From Adenanthera pavonina (lineage: Eukaryota > Streptophyta > Magnoliopsida > Fabales > Fabaceae), in assembly GCA_026686845.1 (NCBI GenBank), contig JAIVEN010000018.1, forward strand, positions 12,929,001 through 12,993,000: 64,000 nucleotides of DNA. The letters are read 5' to 3'. The notes beneath the pieces are model-generated. The model ran no database searches and was not told the DNA's origin. It saw only the letters and a program-made list of their open reading frames with translations. How positions within the stretch are numbered: the first letter of the stretch is position 1; every line of letters begins with the position of its first letter. Shown in pieces: positions 22,090 through 34,849 of the stretch. A program made the position numbers and the translations under genes.

Positions 22090-22407
22090 CATCAAAAGAA
22101 GGAGGTTGACGCTTTCTAAATTAGCAATTAGATTATACTCATTTGCCAGATCAATAAAATTCCCAACTACCTACTCTATTAGTGTAGCTTGAGGCATTTG
22201 TTGTGGTAGACATTCTATTGGAGGCTATTGTCTTACTTTAGTTTCTTCATGGTATCTTTAGGCCTCAATAGTTCATTGCAGTTGTTCTATGGTTCGTTGT
22301 TGTTGATCCAATCTGTCCATAATAATTTGTAGTGGATCAATTGGTTACTGGTCCCTTGGAGCTTGTTTAGGGACTTCTATCTAAGCTTGCCTTCTTGTAC
22401 AAACCAT
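22090..22407 (-). pseudogene. gag: gag N-terminus of Ty3-like element, decayed
   Basis: The minus strand reads MVCTRRQA, then IIMDRLDQQQRTIEQLQ, a start typical of plant Ty3/gypsy gag proteins (MVRTRRQA..., with a Gln-rich helical segment). At least five in-frame stops fall where Gln is expected (CAG or CAA changed to TAG or TAA). The frame fades before 22090. Confidence 0.5.
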
Positions 22408-22635
22408 TTTTTATCTATAGTAATAACCAATATCATAAGATATAAAACAACTACACTCATAATATACAAAACATACTACTTTTCATTCATACCACAACCT
22501 TTGACATAAGTTTGCATACATTAGCTCATATAGCTTCTAACATACTTCATGCTTTCCTAACATGATTGCTTTTATCATACAAACAAAATTCATAGCCATC
22601 ATAGTTCTTATATAGATTTACATCAACTATTCACG

Positions 22636-25425
22636 TTAGCTAGCTTCATAACTACTTTTTAATGGAGACCTAGGACTATGTCCTGAATTCTCAAGAGCTT
22701 CTTGAGGATCTTCTTTTGAGTCTTCTTCTAGATCTTCCTCTTGATCCTATTCCACTGGCCTTGCTCCATCTCCTTTACAAGCTTCATTGTCCAACCTGTT
22801 AGCAAGGCTGACTTCCCAAGAGGGGAGTGAATTGGGAAGATTGAAATTTTTCTGCACAAAGTAAAGCAAGTGAAGATATCACATTATAATGAAAACAACG
22901 TGTAAAACAGAGCAAGCTGAAAAGTAGAGATAAGGAGAAGAAAACTCAGTGATTTATCCTGGTTCGGTCTATCCACTTGACCTACATCCAGTCCCCAAGA
23001 CACCTCTTGAGATTTATCCACTATCCAGCAAGAATTTCAACGGGCTTCTTGCTAAAGCCACAGTACACGAGTATGCTCTGTTCTGAGCTCTCTCAAACTC
23101 TCTAAGCACTTTCTCTATGTGCTTCCCAATCCCCTTGTGAATACCCCTCACAAGTAAATCTATCTTCCAGATGAAGAGTAGATTGTTTACAAATGAATAA
23201 CTCTCTTGAATAGAGTAGATATGAAGGTTTAAGTACAAATAATGAAGTTGGAAGGGTAAAAGCTTTTGAGATGAAGATTCAGCAGAAATTCGGTATATAC
23301 AAGTTTGATTCGTTACCCACAACTTCAAATGATGTTGTATTTATAGATTTAGGTCTCAAATATCCGTTAGAGACTAAATCTATCCATTGGGGAAGTTATC
23401 CAACGGTTACTCTGAAAAACTATCCGTTTACCAACCGCATTTAATGTTTCTAACATACTGAAATTCAAATTTTGGTTGGCCAACAGACGAATTTCGAGGG
23501 AACCGAAGGTTAAAGCTTCCAACGTTAAAATATGAAGTTCGTCTGTCCATAGAGTGAAATTCGAATTTTGAAACTTATAAAATATTTTCACAATGTGACA
23601 TACGAATTTTCAAGAAGAAAGTTTTTCTGTAAATCGTGAACAGTGTTTTCAATTTTCTACAGTACCCTCGAAATTCGAATTTTGGATGCCCAAAATTCGT
23701 CTGTCCATTGAACGTTCAAAGAGGCACAGTAGTTCACTTTCTTTGAAATTTGAATTTTGGCAGAGTGAAATTCGTCCGTCAGAGACCAGTTTTGAGACTT
23801 AAATCATTATTGATCTCAGATGAACTTTATCAAACTTTCAGACGAATTTCTTCTATTTTCTCAAGTTTTGTTTTGTCTGAAATTCGAATTTTGAAAGAGT
23901 GAAATTCGAATGTCACAAAGTAGCTCCTTTGACTCAGATGAAAATTTGAATGTTGCTAAGTCAAAGTTCGTCTGTCAGAGAGCATTTTTCAAACGTAGTT
24001 TCTTCTTGATTTCAGATGAACTTTAGTATAGTTTCAGACGAATATCTTTGGTTTTCACAAATTGCATTTTGTCTGAAATTCGAATTTTGAAAGTGTGAAG
24101 TTCGTCTGTCACAAAAAGGCTTCTTTCAGACTTGATGAAAATTCGAATTTTGAATGACCAAAATTCGTCTGACAGAGGGACACCTCTCCAGACTTATTCA
24201 GTTTTAGCTCGAAATTCGAATTTCCAAAAGCAAAGTTCGAATTTCCAACTTGACAGTTCAGTTATACTTTCAAACTTCGTCTGTTTGTGAGTATTTTTCA
24301 AATAAGTAAAGATTTAACTTCAAATCAAGGTTTGAAAACGTCTTTTTCTCAAATCAAAATCTTTTACCCAATCTAAACAAAAACTAAAGATCCTACAAAA
24401 GATCTAATAGCGAATACTCAGAAAATCTTCACTTGAAACAGCTTTGATCTCCTTTGATATCTTCAATCCAAGCTCTTGAGTGTTGGTTTGGAATCATCAA
24501 AACTCTTGATCCAACACAACCTCAGTCCTTCTCTCGATGCAACTTCACAAACACATGGTTGCATGTTTTCTGGCCAGTTATCTTGAAACTTAGCCTTAAT
24601 TGGTCCCTAGTAGGTATCCTCATTTGGCAACACATTTAGAATGGCATTGACCCATGTCGGCTCAAAATAATGGCGACCATGAACTTCCATATGGTATCTA
24701 GCATCATTAACAGAATTCAGGAACTCCAACTTTGTGATTCCCCATAGTTTTGGAAACTGTCCTCATAGAGCTTAGTCACAATCTCACGAGTCTTGTAAGC
24801 ATCATTGTATGGTAACATCGACTTGGCATCCACAGGTGGTGGCCTTGGCCTTCTGATACGTCCCATTCAAGGATCATGAACAATATGCTCAATTGTGTAA
24901 ATCCTTACATATTCCTCGAGATTCATAAATTCCCATCTTTCCATCCATCAATAGCCTTTTCTGGATACTGGAGCCCTTTGTTAGCTAAGAACAACTTGGC
25001 TTCAACAGTCTTATTCAGAAACACCAAAATTTGTTCAGAGTTGGAAAAATGCTTAGCACATTCCTTAAAGCACTTTCTTACTATTCTCTAAACTATATGC
25101 TCCACAATAAAATCACCATTAGTGCTATTCTTTTGGTCTAACAAAAATTAAGACTTGTGATCAACATCTTCAGCTACTTCCAAACCTCTTTAATGCTGAG
25201 GAGTGGGACTAATTAGTGCAGGAATAGACCATAAAGGCACTGCTTCCATTGGTTCATTTCTATGCTGAGATGTACTTACCTTCTCTAAAATTCAAGTCTC
25301 TCGAATTTTCAATTGGCACATTGTTGGACCTAGTACTTTCATTCCAGTCTAATTCAAGTCCTTCATAATGCTCAGTAATTCTACTTTTTCCAGATGAAGA
25401 TATCCTGTATATCATCAAATAACAA
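22636..25425 (-). pseudogene. Unknown ORF1 of minus-strand element, interrupted by solo LTR
   Basis: Reading from about 25425 down, segments remain of a hydrophilic protein: SSSGKSRITEHYEGLELDW near the start, FKECAKHFSNSEQILVFLNK (about 25060), RWEFMNLEEYVRIYTIEHIV, then YHMEVHGRHYFEPTWVNAIL (about 24670). After the solo LTR comes an acidic tail, EEDLEEDSKEDPQEALEN, stopping at 22636-22638. Several frameshifts and stops are present. It lies between the primer-binding site and gag, the place where some Ty3/gypsy (Ogre/Tat-type) elements carry an extra ORF1. I do not recognise the family. The solo LTR occupies 22797-24516 of this span. Confidence 0.4.
22797..24516 (-). repeat. Solo LTR of the A/B/C copia family (TSD caacc)
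   Basis: It is 1720 bp on the minus strand, from TGTTGGATCAAGAG (at 24516) to CTTGCTAACA (at 22797). The 5-bp duplication caacc flanks it at 22792-22796 and 24517-24521. Body, motif array and TATA box (reverse of 23338-23345) match the 3' LTR of element A. There is no internal sequence, so it arose by LTR-LTR recombination after insertion. Confidence 0.92.
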
Positions 25426-25504
25426 GAGCAAAAGTAGTTAATTATTCCATTCTAAAGGAATAATAACTAATTTCTAAAGATCCAAATATTCCTTTTTCCT
25501 GAAT

Positions 25505-25524
25505 CTCTACTCCGATACCAAAAA
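25505..25524 (-). other. Primer-binding site of minus-strand element
   Basis: On the minus strand TTTTGGTATCGGAGTAGAG follows directly after an LTR end GTATAACA. It matches TGGTATCAGAG of the tRNA-Met site with one or two changes. Confidence 0.5.
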
Positions 25525-25850
25525 TGTTATACATTACTTTCTTATATTATTTTCCATGTAAAATAGCATATATAATTCCTAAATAAGCTAATTTAAGAGC
25601 TTAAATCATTAAAAGACCAAATGAGAAAAATTCAAATTTTTAAATGACTATTCATTTGGTAACCCAATTTTTCTTGCTAAACTTTGAAAAATAATAACTA
25701 AATCTAGAAAAATTGTATGAGGAAGATTCAAGCCTTTAAAAGTAGATAAAAATATTTTCCACATGGTAAAGATATGTAACTTGAACTTTACTGACTCAAT
25801 TCATATAGTAACTTCATCTAATTTCTATTGTTTAAAATACTTCAAGCTTT
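25525..25850 (-). repeat. LTR fragment (3' end of a 5' LTR), minus strand
   Basis: This AT-rich stretch ends (minus strand) in ATAACA next to the primer-binding site. The outer limit is set only by the start of the copia RT piece at 25853. Confidence 0.4.
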
Positions 25851-25852
25851 AA

Positions 25853-26382
25853 CAAATGGATGTAAAAGGTACCTTTCTTAACGGCTACATTATGGAACAG
25901 GTATATGTTGACCAACCTCTATGATTCGAGGACTTAACAAAGTCAAACCATGGGTATAAACTTAAGAAAGCATTATGTGGATTAAAACAAGCATCTAGAG
26001 CTTGAAAGATTAAGTAACATCCTAATCAACAAGGGATTTACTCATGATAAAGTGAATACAATGCTACTTATTAAAAAAAAAAAGTAAAGACTTACTTATT
26101 ATGCAAATTTATGTTGAAGATATTATTTTCAAAGTTACAAATGAATTCTTATTCAAGGAGTTTGCTAAGATTATGCAGGGTGAGTTTGAAATGTCTATGA
26201 TAGGAGAACTTAACTAGTTCCTTGGACTGCAAGCAACTCAAGCATGGGATCTACATCTGTCAAACAAAATACATAAAAGAACTTCTCAAAAGGTTTGAAA
26301 TCGATAAAGCCAAATCTCTTGGAACTCCTATGAGCACTGCCACAAAGCTTGACACATATAAAGATGGAAAGCCTATTGACAA
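25853..26382 (+). pseudogene. Copia reverse transcriptase fragment, decayed
   Basis: In three shifting frames it reads QMDVKGTFLNGYIMEQVYVDQPL (part), GLKQAS, QIYVEDIIF (YVDD changed to YVED) and LLKRFEIDKAKSLGTPMSTA. This is the same family of RT as elements A-C but more diverged. It stops abruptly at 26382, where an LTR-like TGTTGGGAATT begins. Confidence 0.75.
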
Positions 26383-27669
26383 TGTTGGGAATTTTGGTAC
26401 ACACGCAGTGGAATAATACAATCGAATCCCTCCCATGGATCCGTCAATATTGCTTAAATCGAGATGTAAAGGAGAATCTTATATTTGATATGTGGCTTTT
26501 TAGGTTTTTCTTGAACCATTGGACCTTAGGAACTGACGCTTCTGATCAGCTTCCTTTATTGGTATCCACACGAATAATGAATCCAACTTCAACAACATGC
26601 TAGCCCCACTATTCACGAATGTTCGTACACTTGAGAGGAGTGAAGACTCTTTTCTCTCTCTATGGGCATCCGTACACTTTATCTCCTAAGTGTACAGTCG
26701 CTATCGCTCTCTAGGGTCGGGGGGAGACTTTCTTTTAATTCTATATTAGATAACCTTAGTTTTTATCCTTATATAGATCAGGTTTCAGATTTGATTAATT
26801 TAAACAATTAATTAAATCAAATTTTAATTAAATAGATTAGTTCAGATTTAAATTTATCTAATAGATTAAATCTAAACTGATTATTTAATCTAAATCTAGA
26901 ATTAAATTTAAAAATAATTCATTTAAATTAATTAAATGATATATATTTTGAAATATATTTAATATATCAAATATATAAGATATCAAACATATATATATTT
27001 GAAATTTTATAATATATATATCAAATATATTTATTTATAAAATTCCTCCACCCTAAATTGAATGTTAAATTCATCAAATTCAAAAATCCATATTTAACTC
27101 TATATTGAGCCAAATGATGTATTCTATATGCCATTGGAAAGCTCTGTATGTTTACTTTCACCCATATTTTTCTTATACATTTTTTTAACTTGTACTGGAC
27201 ATGATTTCAATTTAAATTACCAAGGGTCAGAACCTTACTCTTACTAGAATAGTTTTAGGAAAACATGTATATCTCTTATTGTACAGGTCCAATTGAACTT
27301 AAACTATTGGCATGTTGAACTCAAGATGCAAATCTTTTCACACATATAAACCATTGAATTTTTGAAACTAATTATGATTTTATATTACCTTTCAAAGTAA
27401 GTCATACTTACAGTGAAATTTACAGCTTTTACTTTACTGTCCAGTTTTAACCTTCAATTTCAAAATTTCATTATAAATTGTATTCATGAGCAATTTAGAT
27501 GCTTTTTCACTTGTTGAAAAGCTCTGTTCGTTTAGTTTTTCAAAATATATAACACTTATATATTACATCATCTTTCGAATGAAAAGTAACCATATAACTC
27601 TTAGGGCCACATATTATCTAGATTACGCCACGATGTACAAATGTGCATATGTACAAAATATACATCACT
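26383..27669. other. LTR-like start followed by AT-rich sequence
   Basis: TGTTGGGAATTTTGGTACAC at 26383 looks like an LTR edge inserted in the RT fragment, and about 26530-26730 resembles copia LTR R-region text. No matching end or duplication was found. About 26770-27040 is nearly pure A/T with ATATATAT runs and a TTTAATTAAA palindrome character. Confidence 0.35.
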
Positions 27670-27674
27670 CCAAA

Positions 27675-30590
27675 TGTAATATCTTAAGAAAACTAAAATA
27701 TCTAGAAATGCATAGAAAATTTACAAAAATGGACTGACACCATTTTACGTGAAAAATGGCAAAGAGATTATTTTTTCCGATTGGACGGAAAAATGAGAAA
27801 TTATGTTTTTCTTTTAAGAATTATAAAAATGATATCCATGTCCCAAGGAAATAAAAATCATGTGGAGAAGAAGTTAAAAAGTTTTTGGGAAAGATAACAC
27901 ATAATGACCTGAAAGTTTTAGAAATTATAATTTAACCCCGGGTTAAAGGTAATTTTGTAAATATGCAAAATTACTGTCAAGACAAAGCTCTCAATGAGAT
28001 TAGCCTAATGGTATATGACACTGAAGGTTAATATTTAAGAATAAAGAAATAATCAGTACTGAGTATCCAAAAGTAACTAAATACCGGTAAAGTAAATTAT
28101 AGGCCCAACGAACAATTAAAAGCAAATTGGAATAAGATATGGGCAAAACACATATACCATTTGAGATAGGATAATTAAGAAAACATAAAAATAAAATTGG
28201 AATAGTCCTGTAGCTCAAAAATCCTAATTTACTATAAAAAGCAGTTTTATCGGTAGAGTTAAAAATTACCCGGTTTAGGATATATTTGGGCTAAGAAAAA
28301 TTGAGCAATTTTGGGCACTTCAAACTCACTTATTGTCGTGACATTTGGGGCAGTTGGGAAGCCTAGATTTTTGAAGAAAACTTCTCCAAGAAGTTGGTAA
28401 TTTTTGGCCAAAATTTTTTCAAGAAGTTGGGTTAAGTTGTTAACCACAATTAACCACCTAATTAAGTCACTTAATCACTCATTTTCCACTTCATCCTCAC
28501 AAGTTTGCAGCAGGCAAAAACTGTGTAGAAAACACAAAAAGAGAAGAGAGAAAAGAGAGAAGGAAGAAGAGAAACTCAGGGAGAAGTCAAAAGCCCAAGT
28601 GGTAAGTTGCTATCTACCACCTTAAGCTTGTAGTTTATGGTCTTTGAAGCATGATCCATGGATTATATTGTTTTCTTCACTCTCTTAGGGTTTCAGTCAA
28701 ATCTTGATCTAGCAAGAAAATGAGTTTTCTAACCATAAAATGTAGGGGAAAAGTTAGAATATTCACTTAAAGCATGATTTCATGAGTAGTTCAAAGTATT
28801 TCAAAGAAAACCAATTCTTCCTCTTTTAGGGTATATTTTAGAATGAACAGTACCATGGCTAGAGATGGAATTTGATAATTCTAAGGCAATATTTGGTTTT
28901 TTCACAAAAAATTACATGGAATAGAAGTATTATTCATCATTTTTGAGCTAGGAATGAATTTTTGGTGTTTTTGGTGAATTTTTGAAGAATTGGGGTTTCA
29001 TGAACACTTTTTGAAGAAAGTCATAGAACCATTAGCTTGAGTAGTTTTTTGATGATATGTTTAGGTTTGAGGAAGCCTAAGAAAGCTTGAAGAAGTGTTT
29101 GGAAGAGACAACATTCAAAGGAAAACAAAAATGAAGCATAAAGGTAGCATTTTTCCGTTATATGCCTTATATTGTCTTATGAATTTTATGAACTCTATGA
29201 CTTATTTGGTGCATGATTAATATTTTGTGATGTCCATTGATTGTTGGCTAAGTTATTCAACTAGGCTTGAAGCTTTGGAATGCCCAATTTACAAAATGAA
29301 ACTCTACCGAAATTTTTATAAAAATGTTATGGCATTATATGAATGGATGAATTTGCTTGATGGTCTATGTGAAATGTGATGATATATGTGTATGATGGTA
29401 ATGCTGCTGGGATTCAATGAATCTTATCCTTCCAAAATCAAAGCTACATTAGGTACAAACAATGGCATTGAAGACAAGGGAGCTATAGAGCAAGAAAAGG
29501 GAATTAATGCTTGAATTGATAATTCAAGCTATGACATCGTATTTAGAAATATTATGTATAATCTTGTGTATGTCTTGAGGTCTGTATCTCTATGTTATTA
29601 TGTTCCTTAAAGCATTATGAAATGTTATGAATGGAATTGGAACAATTAATGATGATGTGACTATGTTATGAACTTTATCTTGCCAAGTTGTGAGTAGAAA
29701 GATTCATTTTTTAGCATCCTGATAGAGATATAGGTACTATTCATATGAGATAAGGTATGATGTATAAGTAGTATATATTTCCTAAAAGTAGATAGAATAA
29801 TATTTCCAAAGAGCCATAGATCACTCAATTTGGTTAAGTACACGATTTATGATGAATTTATAAATATAGGATTGAAAACAGGGTAGAGTTGGGAGAATTG
29901 GAAGGCTAATCATAGGTATTGGAAATTTCAAAAGATAATATAAATGTAAAGTGCTCCAAAAATTCAATGGTTTATATGTATATAAGGGTATATGTTTTAA
30001 GTTTCATATGCCACTAATTTGGAGGTAATTGGAGCTATATAATAGAAGATATAGAGATTTTCCCAAAACTGTTCTAAAAAAGGTTGAATTTTGACCCTTC
30101 ATAATTTAAGTTAATGTTATGCCTTGTGCAAGTGAAATAAATACACAAGAAAAATATTTCTATAATTAGACATATAGATCTTTCAAATGACATAGAGTAT
30201 GCATAATTTCGTATAGAATAGAATGAAATATGATTTTTCAAATTTGAGTTTAAAAAAACTAGAAGATAGAAAAATGACCAAATGAACAGTAAAAGTTCAC
30301 GAAATTTACTGTATGAATTGACCCAATGAAGTTACTGTTTCATATCTTTCTCATGTAGACAATCTTATAAGATATTTTTAGGAACTAGAATCACCTCAAT
30401 ACGATGTTTGTAGAATTAGTTATGAATTTTCAAAATTTGTCGGGAAAACTGGAATTTGCCAAATGAGCAGTACCCCAAATTTTGAAAAATTCTGTTTTTA
30501 TTATATTATGATTCAAGTTTCTACATCATGATGAAAGTCATTTAATATGATCTAATACATGAGAAATGAGCCCTAATACAAGGTGTTACA
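27675..30590. repeat. Solo LTR, 2.9-kb family, copy 2 (TSD ccaaa)
   Basis: It starts TGTAATATCT and ends AAGGTGTTACA, with perfect ccaaa duplications at 27670-27674 and 30591-30595. It is collinear with copy 1 (10760-13671): shared phrases occur near 27780, 27960, 29040, 30060 and 30545. Length is 2916 bp against 2912 bp. There is no coding content. Confidence 0.88.
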
Positions 30591-30595
30591 CCAAA

Positions 30596-31719
30596 CTTGT
30601 TCATCTTAGTTCATGCCATTCTCATAACATCTTAAGGGACTCAAAAGAACATAATGACAACTAAACACAGCCTTACAAAGGCACATATGATTTTACACAA
30701 ATTCCATAGTGATACATTAAAATGTATATAAATTGCTTAATAGGCATGGTTCTTTATTCTCTTCATTTATCTTGTCTTTCCTTGAATTCCTCTATTGATA
30801 TAGCTTGAACCTAACATTTAGAATGCATGTAGGGATAAAATTGGGGTAATCTCAGTACCAAGTTATATTCATACCACTTTTCACTCCTTTCCCAAATGGA
30901 CTATTCATGGAAGACAAGAGGGAGTATATATAAACCACTAATCATGCTTACTTTTTGCTAATTAGATTGATTAAGCAAGCTTAGCCATTAAGTTTGGTTA
31001 ATTGGAAACTTAACCATTAAGTTTTCAATTTTATCACTTGTGGGCTGACATATGGCACCATTGAGGGGGAAAATATCTCCAAAATACTGTATATTTTTTC
31101 CAGTCTAGTAATACCTCCATTGGTTACTTTATACTTGAACTGGTAAAGTTATCTTTGCATTATAATTTGACTTTGTTGGAACAGGAATGAAGCAAATTTG
31201 TATCTCACATTACTTTATTATGTTGTCTCTAAAGAGGTCCTTTTGCGGTGTCCAATAGCTTTTCTTTTTTCTTTTTAGCTTTTACAGATCAAAAAGCTAC
31301 TTTATCGGTAAAAAGTCACCACTAAAGCTTCGACATTGATTATTTCATCATCTTTAAACATTAACCCTCAATGCCATATAACATTGGATTCATCTCATAG
31401 AGAGCTTCATTTTAATAGTAATTTTACATATTTACAAAATTACCCTTAACCCAGGGCAAATTTATAATTTTTATAACTTTTGAGTTATCAGCTGTAAGTT
31501 TCCCAAAGAAGTTTATTCCTTTCTTCCCCACATGAAAAATTTATACTTGTAACATAAATATAATTTTTATAATTCTTAGGAGTAAAAATATAATTTCTCA
31601 TTTTTCCATCCAATCGGAAGAAATGATCTCTTTGCCCTATTTCACCCAAAACAGTGAATGTCCGTTTTTGCGAGTTTCTTTTGCATTTGTAGATATTCTA
31701 GCTTCCTAGGAATGTTACA
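30596..31719 (-). repeat. Partial inverted relative of the 2.9-kb LTR
   Basis: About 31000-31719 is the reverse complement of the first several hundred bases of copies 1 and 2, ending at the matching terminus AATGTTACA (31719). Similarity fades toward 30900. It is truncated or a variant; the far end was not found. Confidence 0.55.
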
Positions 31720-32318
31720 ATAATTGATTACTCAAAAGCATATAATTGATTATCAAGACTCCCATAATCACTGTGAAGCTTGTCCACTAAGATAATAGGT
31801 TATTTGGCTTCACATAATCGATTAGTCATCTTACTAATCAATTACTTCCAGTTCTCCAACTGATTATTGTGATGATTGGTAAGTTTTATCATTTTCAATA
31901 AATTATTTTGCTTGTTTTAATCATCTTATTATAATCGAATCACGTTTAGCACACCAATCAATTATCTTACTTTATTTAATGATTATATTAGCTTAAGTCA
32001 CATTTGGTTTCTTTCCGCCTAATTGATTAGAATTGGTACCTCTAATTGATTACTTTAATTGTCATTCCCTATTCCATGGCTTCAAAGCTCAATAACTGAT
32101 TACTTTGGCTCAAATAATTGATTACATTGCAGCGATTCAATTTTTAATGGAAGCATTATCTTTAAGCAGTTACAATAAGTTGCTTTACTCTTAATCATCT
32201 CCTCCTCTGTCTCAAATTCAACAGTTACTAACCTGAAATGACATTTTGCTATATTTCCTCATTATACAAGATGTATCATTGCTTGCATTCCCAAAATTTC
32301 AAGCCTTAATCTATTGAA
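31720..32318 (+). other. Spacer with TAATYGATTA motif array, upstream of remnant D env-like gene
   Basis: Nine or more copies of TAATTGATTA / TAATCGATTA and near variants occur between about 31720 and 32130. They occupy the place held by the TTCGAA / CAGACGAA array in elements A-C. Confidence 0.6.
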
Positions 32319-33412
32319 ATGGCTAGAACAAAGACAATGTGAAAAAACTCAAAGAAGCCAATGTAATTGAAGAGGAACTTCTTGAGGCTCGAGAAGAAGA
32401 AGCAACAAAATAATATCCTAAAAGAAAGGTTTGCTCAACCTTTATGAGTGGGACCAAAATGAAGAAGCGAAATGATGATGAACTCTTTGAAAAAATTATG
32501 GAGATGAAAAAGGGGGAAAACAGCAAGAACCCTAAGAAAAAGCCAAGACCACGGCTCAAGCCTCCAGGCAAATGGGGACATCCAAACCTACTACCTTTGC
32601 CACAGCTACATATATTCCATCAGTCATCGGAGTTGTTGAACTACTACTAGAAGGTATCATTCTTGTAAGTTTATCTCTAGGCACCAACAACAAGAAATAT
32701 GATGAGAAATTTGCTAAGAGAAAGTTATGCAATCAATATTAGGTTGATTTTCTAAGAAAGAATAAATTTGATATTGTGGATACATTAGACATATTTGCTT
32801 CCTGGTTGGAATTGAGGATATCATACTCTAAGTTAGTGGTTAGAACATTCTTCTACAGCATGATTTTTGAAAAAATAGGAATTTGAATTTTCTATTATTG
32901 TTAGAGGACAAAACATTGTGGTTAATGATGAAGCCTTTCATGGTTGGTTAGATTTGTCAGAAGATGAGTCATAGCCTATAGAATTCTACACTAAGGATGT
33001 TCTATACAAAACTATGATGGAAACTACCACTAGTCCTAAGAATTATAAACTCAATCCTACTGATATGCCTATAAAGTTCAGAGTTCTTCATTATTTGTTC
33101 ACAAGGATTATTGTTAATAACAGCTTTAGTTTTTGGCATTTGACTGAAACTAAATTGAAGAACCTGATAAGGTTGATCAGAATGACTTCTATTGATGTTA
33201 CTAGCTTAATCATCAAGAGGTTCATTGATGCTAGAAAGTCTGGAACCAAAGAACTACCATATGTTACACTAGTCTCACTCATTCTAAAAAGGAATAACAT
33301 TTGTCATTTGGAAGGGAAAGAAAGAGATGTTCCCATGGAGTTCAATTCTCCAAACTTACATAGAATGGGATTAAAATTTGAGAATAAAGAATGGATTACG
33401 GGAAAGGCTGTG
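32319..33412 (+). pseudogene. Diverged env-like gene, remnant D
   Basis: It begins MARTK, like the MARVK start in element A. The clearest part is an open stretch at 33014-33469 containing PTDMPIKFRVLHYLFTRIIV, then LIIKRFIDARKSGTKELPY and HRMGLKFENKEWITGKA. These align in order with PTDLSVQVRILHYIVSRII, IILQRMIKARDQRKDSTLPY and QRMGIEKDEGRWVGKGA of element A. The first half is broken by stops and frame changes, and the C-terminal third is absent. This is an older, separate lineage of the same gene; no product is expected. Confidence 0.75.
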
Positions 33413-34849
33413 ATAATCCCTAGATTTTTACTATTTTTATGTCCCATACTTAGTGGTTTTGATAATTAATTTTGGTTAATTTTGGATTTTTAGATGATAT
33501 TCATATTTTTAGCCAATTTTTGGATTTATAAGAATTTTGGGATAATTTTTGAAAATTAAGCTTTAATTTAATTTTTTTATCTTCCAAATTATTCCAAGGA
33601 ATTAATTCTTTCTATTTAATGCTATTTAATAATTCTCAAGGTGATTATGGGTCATTAGTGCTTTAATTGTGACTAAAGAAGTGATTTAAAATTGACCCAT
33701 ATAGAGGTAAAATTGTCAAAGAGCGTTAGAAAATTTTTTTTAGTATTTCATTTTTTTATTTTTATTATTTTGACACATAATTTTCCTCCAAAATTGAGCT
33801 TAAATTTTTTCCCATAATTAATTTAATTTCCTTGAACTAAAATTTAATATGCATTTATCTAATTGGGAACATAATCTATCTGATGTGCTATTTTCTTACA
33901 GGTCATGATTCATAGAGATTAAAATTTTGAAGGGGTATTTTGGTCATTTTGTATGAGAAATTTCATGGAAAATTTATTTACCCAACTTTCTATTGTTTTC
34001 TCATTTTTAATTGCCAATTTGTGTCTGACTTTATTTTTAATTGGCTAACCTCACTATTGTTACTCCATTTTCATGAAGCCAAACGTGCCCTTTACTTTTC
34101 TTTGTTGGTTATTCTACGTAACCCTTCATATCGAGAGGAGGAGACACTGCTTCCATATCTTGCTTTCGTCTTTCCTCTCAATTTTCCTTCATTCTCCTTG
34201 GCCTTCCTCCATTCCTCTTCCAACCTTCCATCATTTTTTGACTACTCCCTTCCTTTTCCACACTAGTTCTGTGCTCTCTCCTTCAACAATCACCATCGGT
34301 TCTCCCTTCCTTCTTCACTCTCTCTCCACCATCCTCCATGTTTTTGGTACACCTCTACAGCCACTTCATTTTTTGGACCTTCCTTCATCTTCCATCTACC
34401 CACTTCTCTCCATCAATTTTAGTCTACAACATCCATTCCTATCCCATTTCATCTCAAGGCTGTGGCTTATTTTGAAACATTTGGGTGAGCTTGTGATTAT
34501 GATTATGGAGGAGTAAAGATTAGTGGTGACTTAGAGCAATTTGGAGGAGCTAACAATTTATAGGAGCTACAATAGGCAATGAACTTCAATTTGAGCTTAG
34601 GCTAATTATTCCTTTCTCTTTCACTTTTATGTTTCAATTTTTAAGTTAAATTAGGATAGGGTTCTTGAATATTTTGACTTGAAATTGATATTTAATTGAT
34701 TGATTATTGATGGAAATTGATGGATTGTATTGTGACCAACTGGAATTATGGATGGGAAGCTTGTATGATTGCTTATCTTGTTAATGTAAGACTATGTTAT
34801 TTATGGCCAAATATGTACATTGTCTCCTTGTGCTTCATTCAAATTTTGA
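33413..34849. other. Non-coding insertion-like stretch, possibly an LTR
   Basis: It begins TGATAATCCCTAG exactly where the env-like homology stops, and has a long pyrimidine-rich block (about 34050-34450) of the kind seen in LTR leaders. No duplication or matching end was found. Confidence 0.35.

Larger units (their letters stand above)
22040..25850 (-). mobile_element. Truncated Ty3-like retrotransposon, 5' part, minus strand
   Basis: On the minus strand the order is LTR end (25850 to 25525), a tRNA-Met-type primer-binding site, an unknown ORF1 (about 25425 to 22636), a short gap, and the N-terminus of a gag-like gene (22407 to about 22090). The rest of gag, pol and the other LTR are missing. 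A copia-family solo LTR (22797-24516, TSD caacc) is inserted in ORF1. Lineage is inferred from the gag start only. Confidence 0.5.

Noticed and set aside
26770..27040. AT-rich palindromic block as an origin or matrix attachment site
   Set aside because: Nearly pure A/T sequence is common here and nothing else supports a function.
13675..27669. The two 2.9-kb LTR copies as the ends of one 20-kb element
   Set aside because: Each copy has its own different target-site duplication, and the sequence between them is a CACTA element and other unrelated insertions.
33940..34516. Two overlapping plus-strand ORFs rich in Phe, Leu, Ser and Pro
   Set aside because: They come from a pyrimidine-rich non-coding block; composition explains them and no conserved motif is seen.
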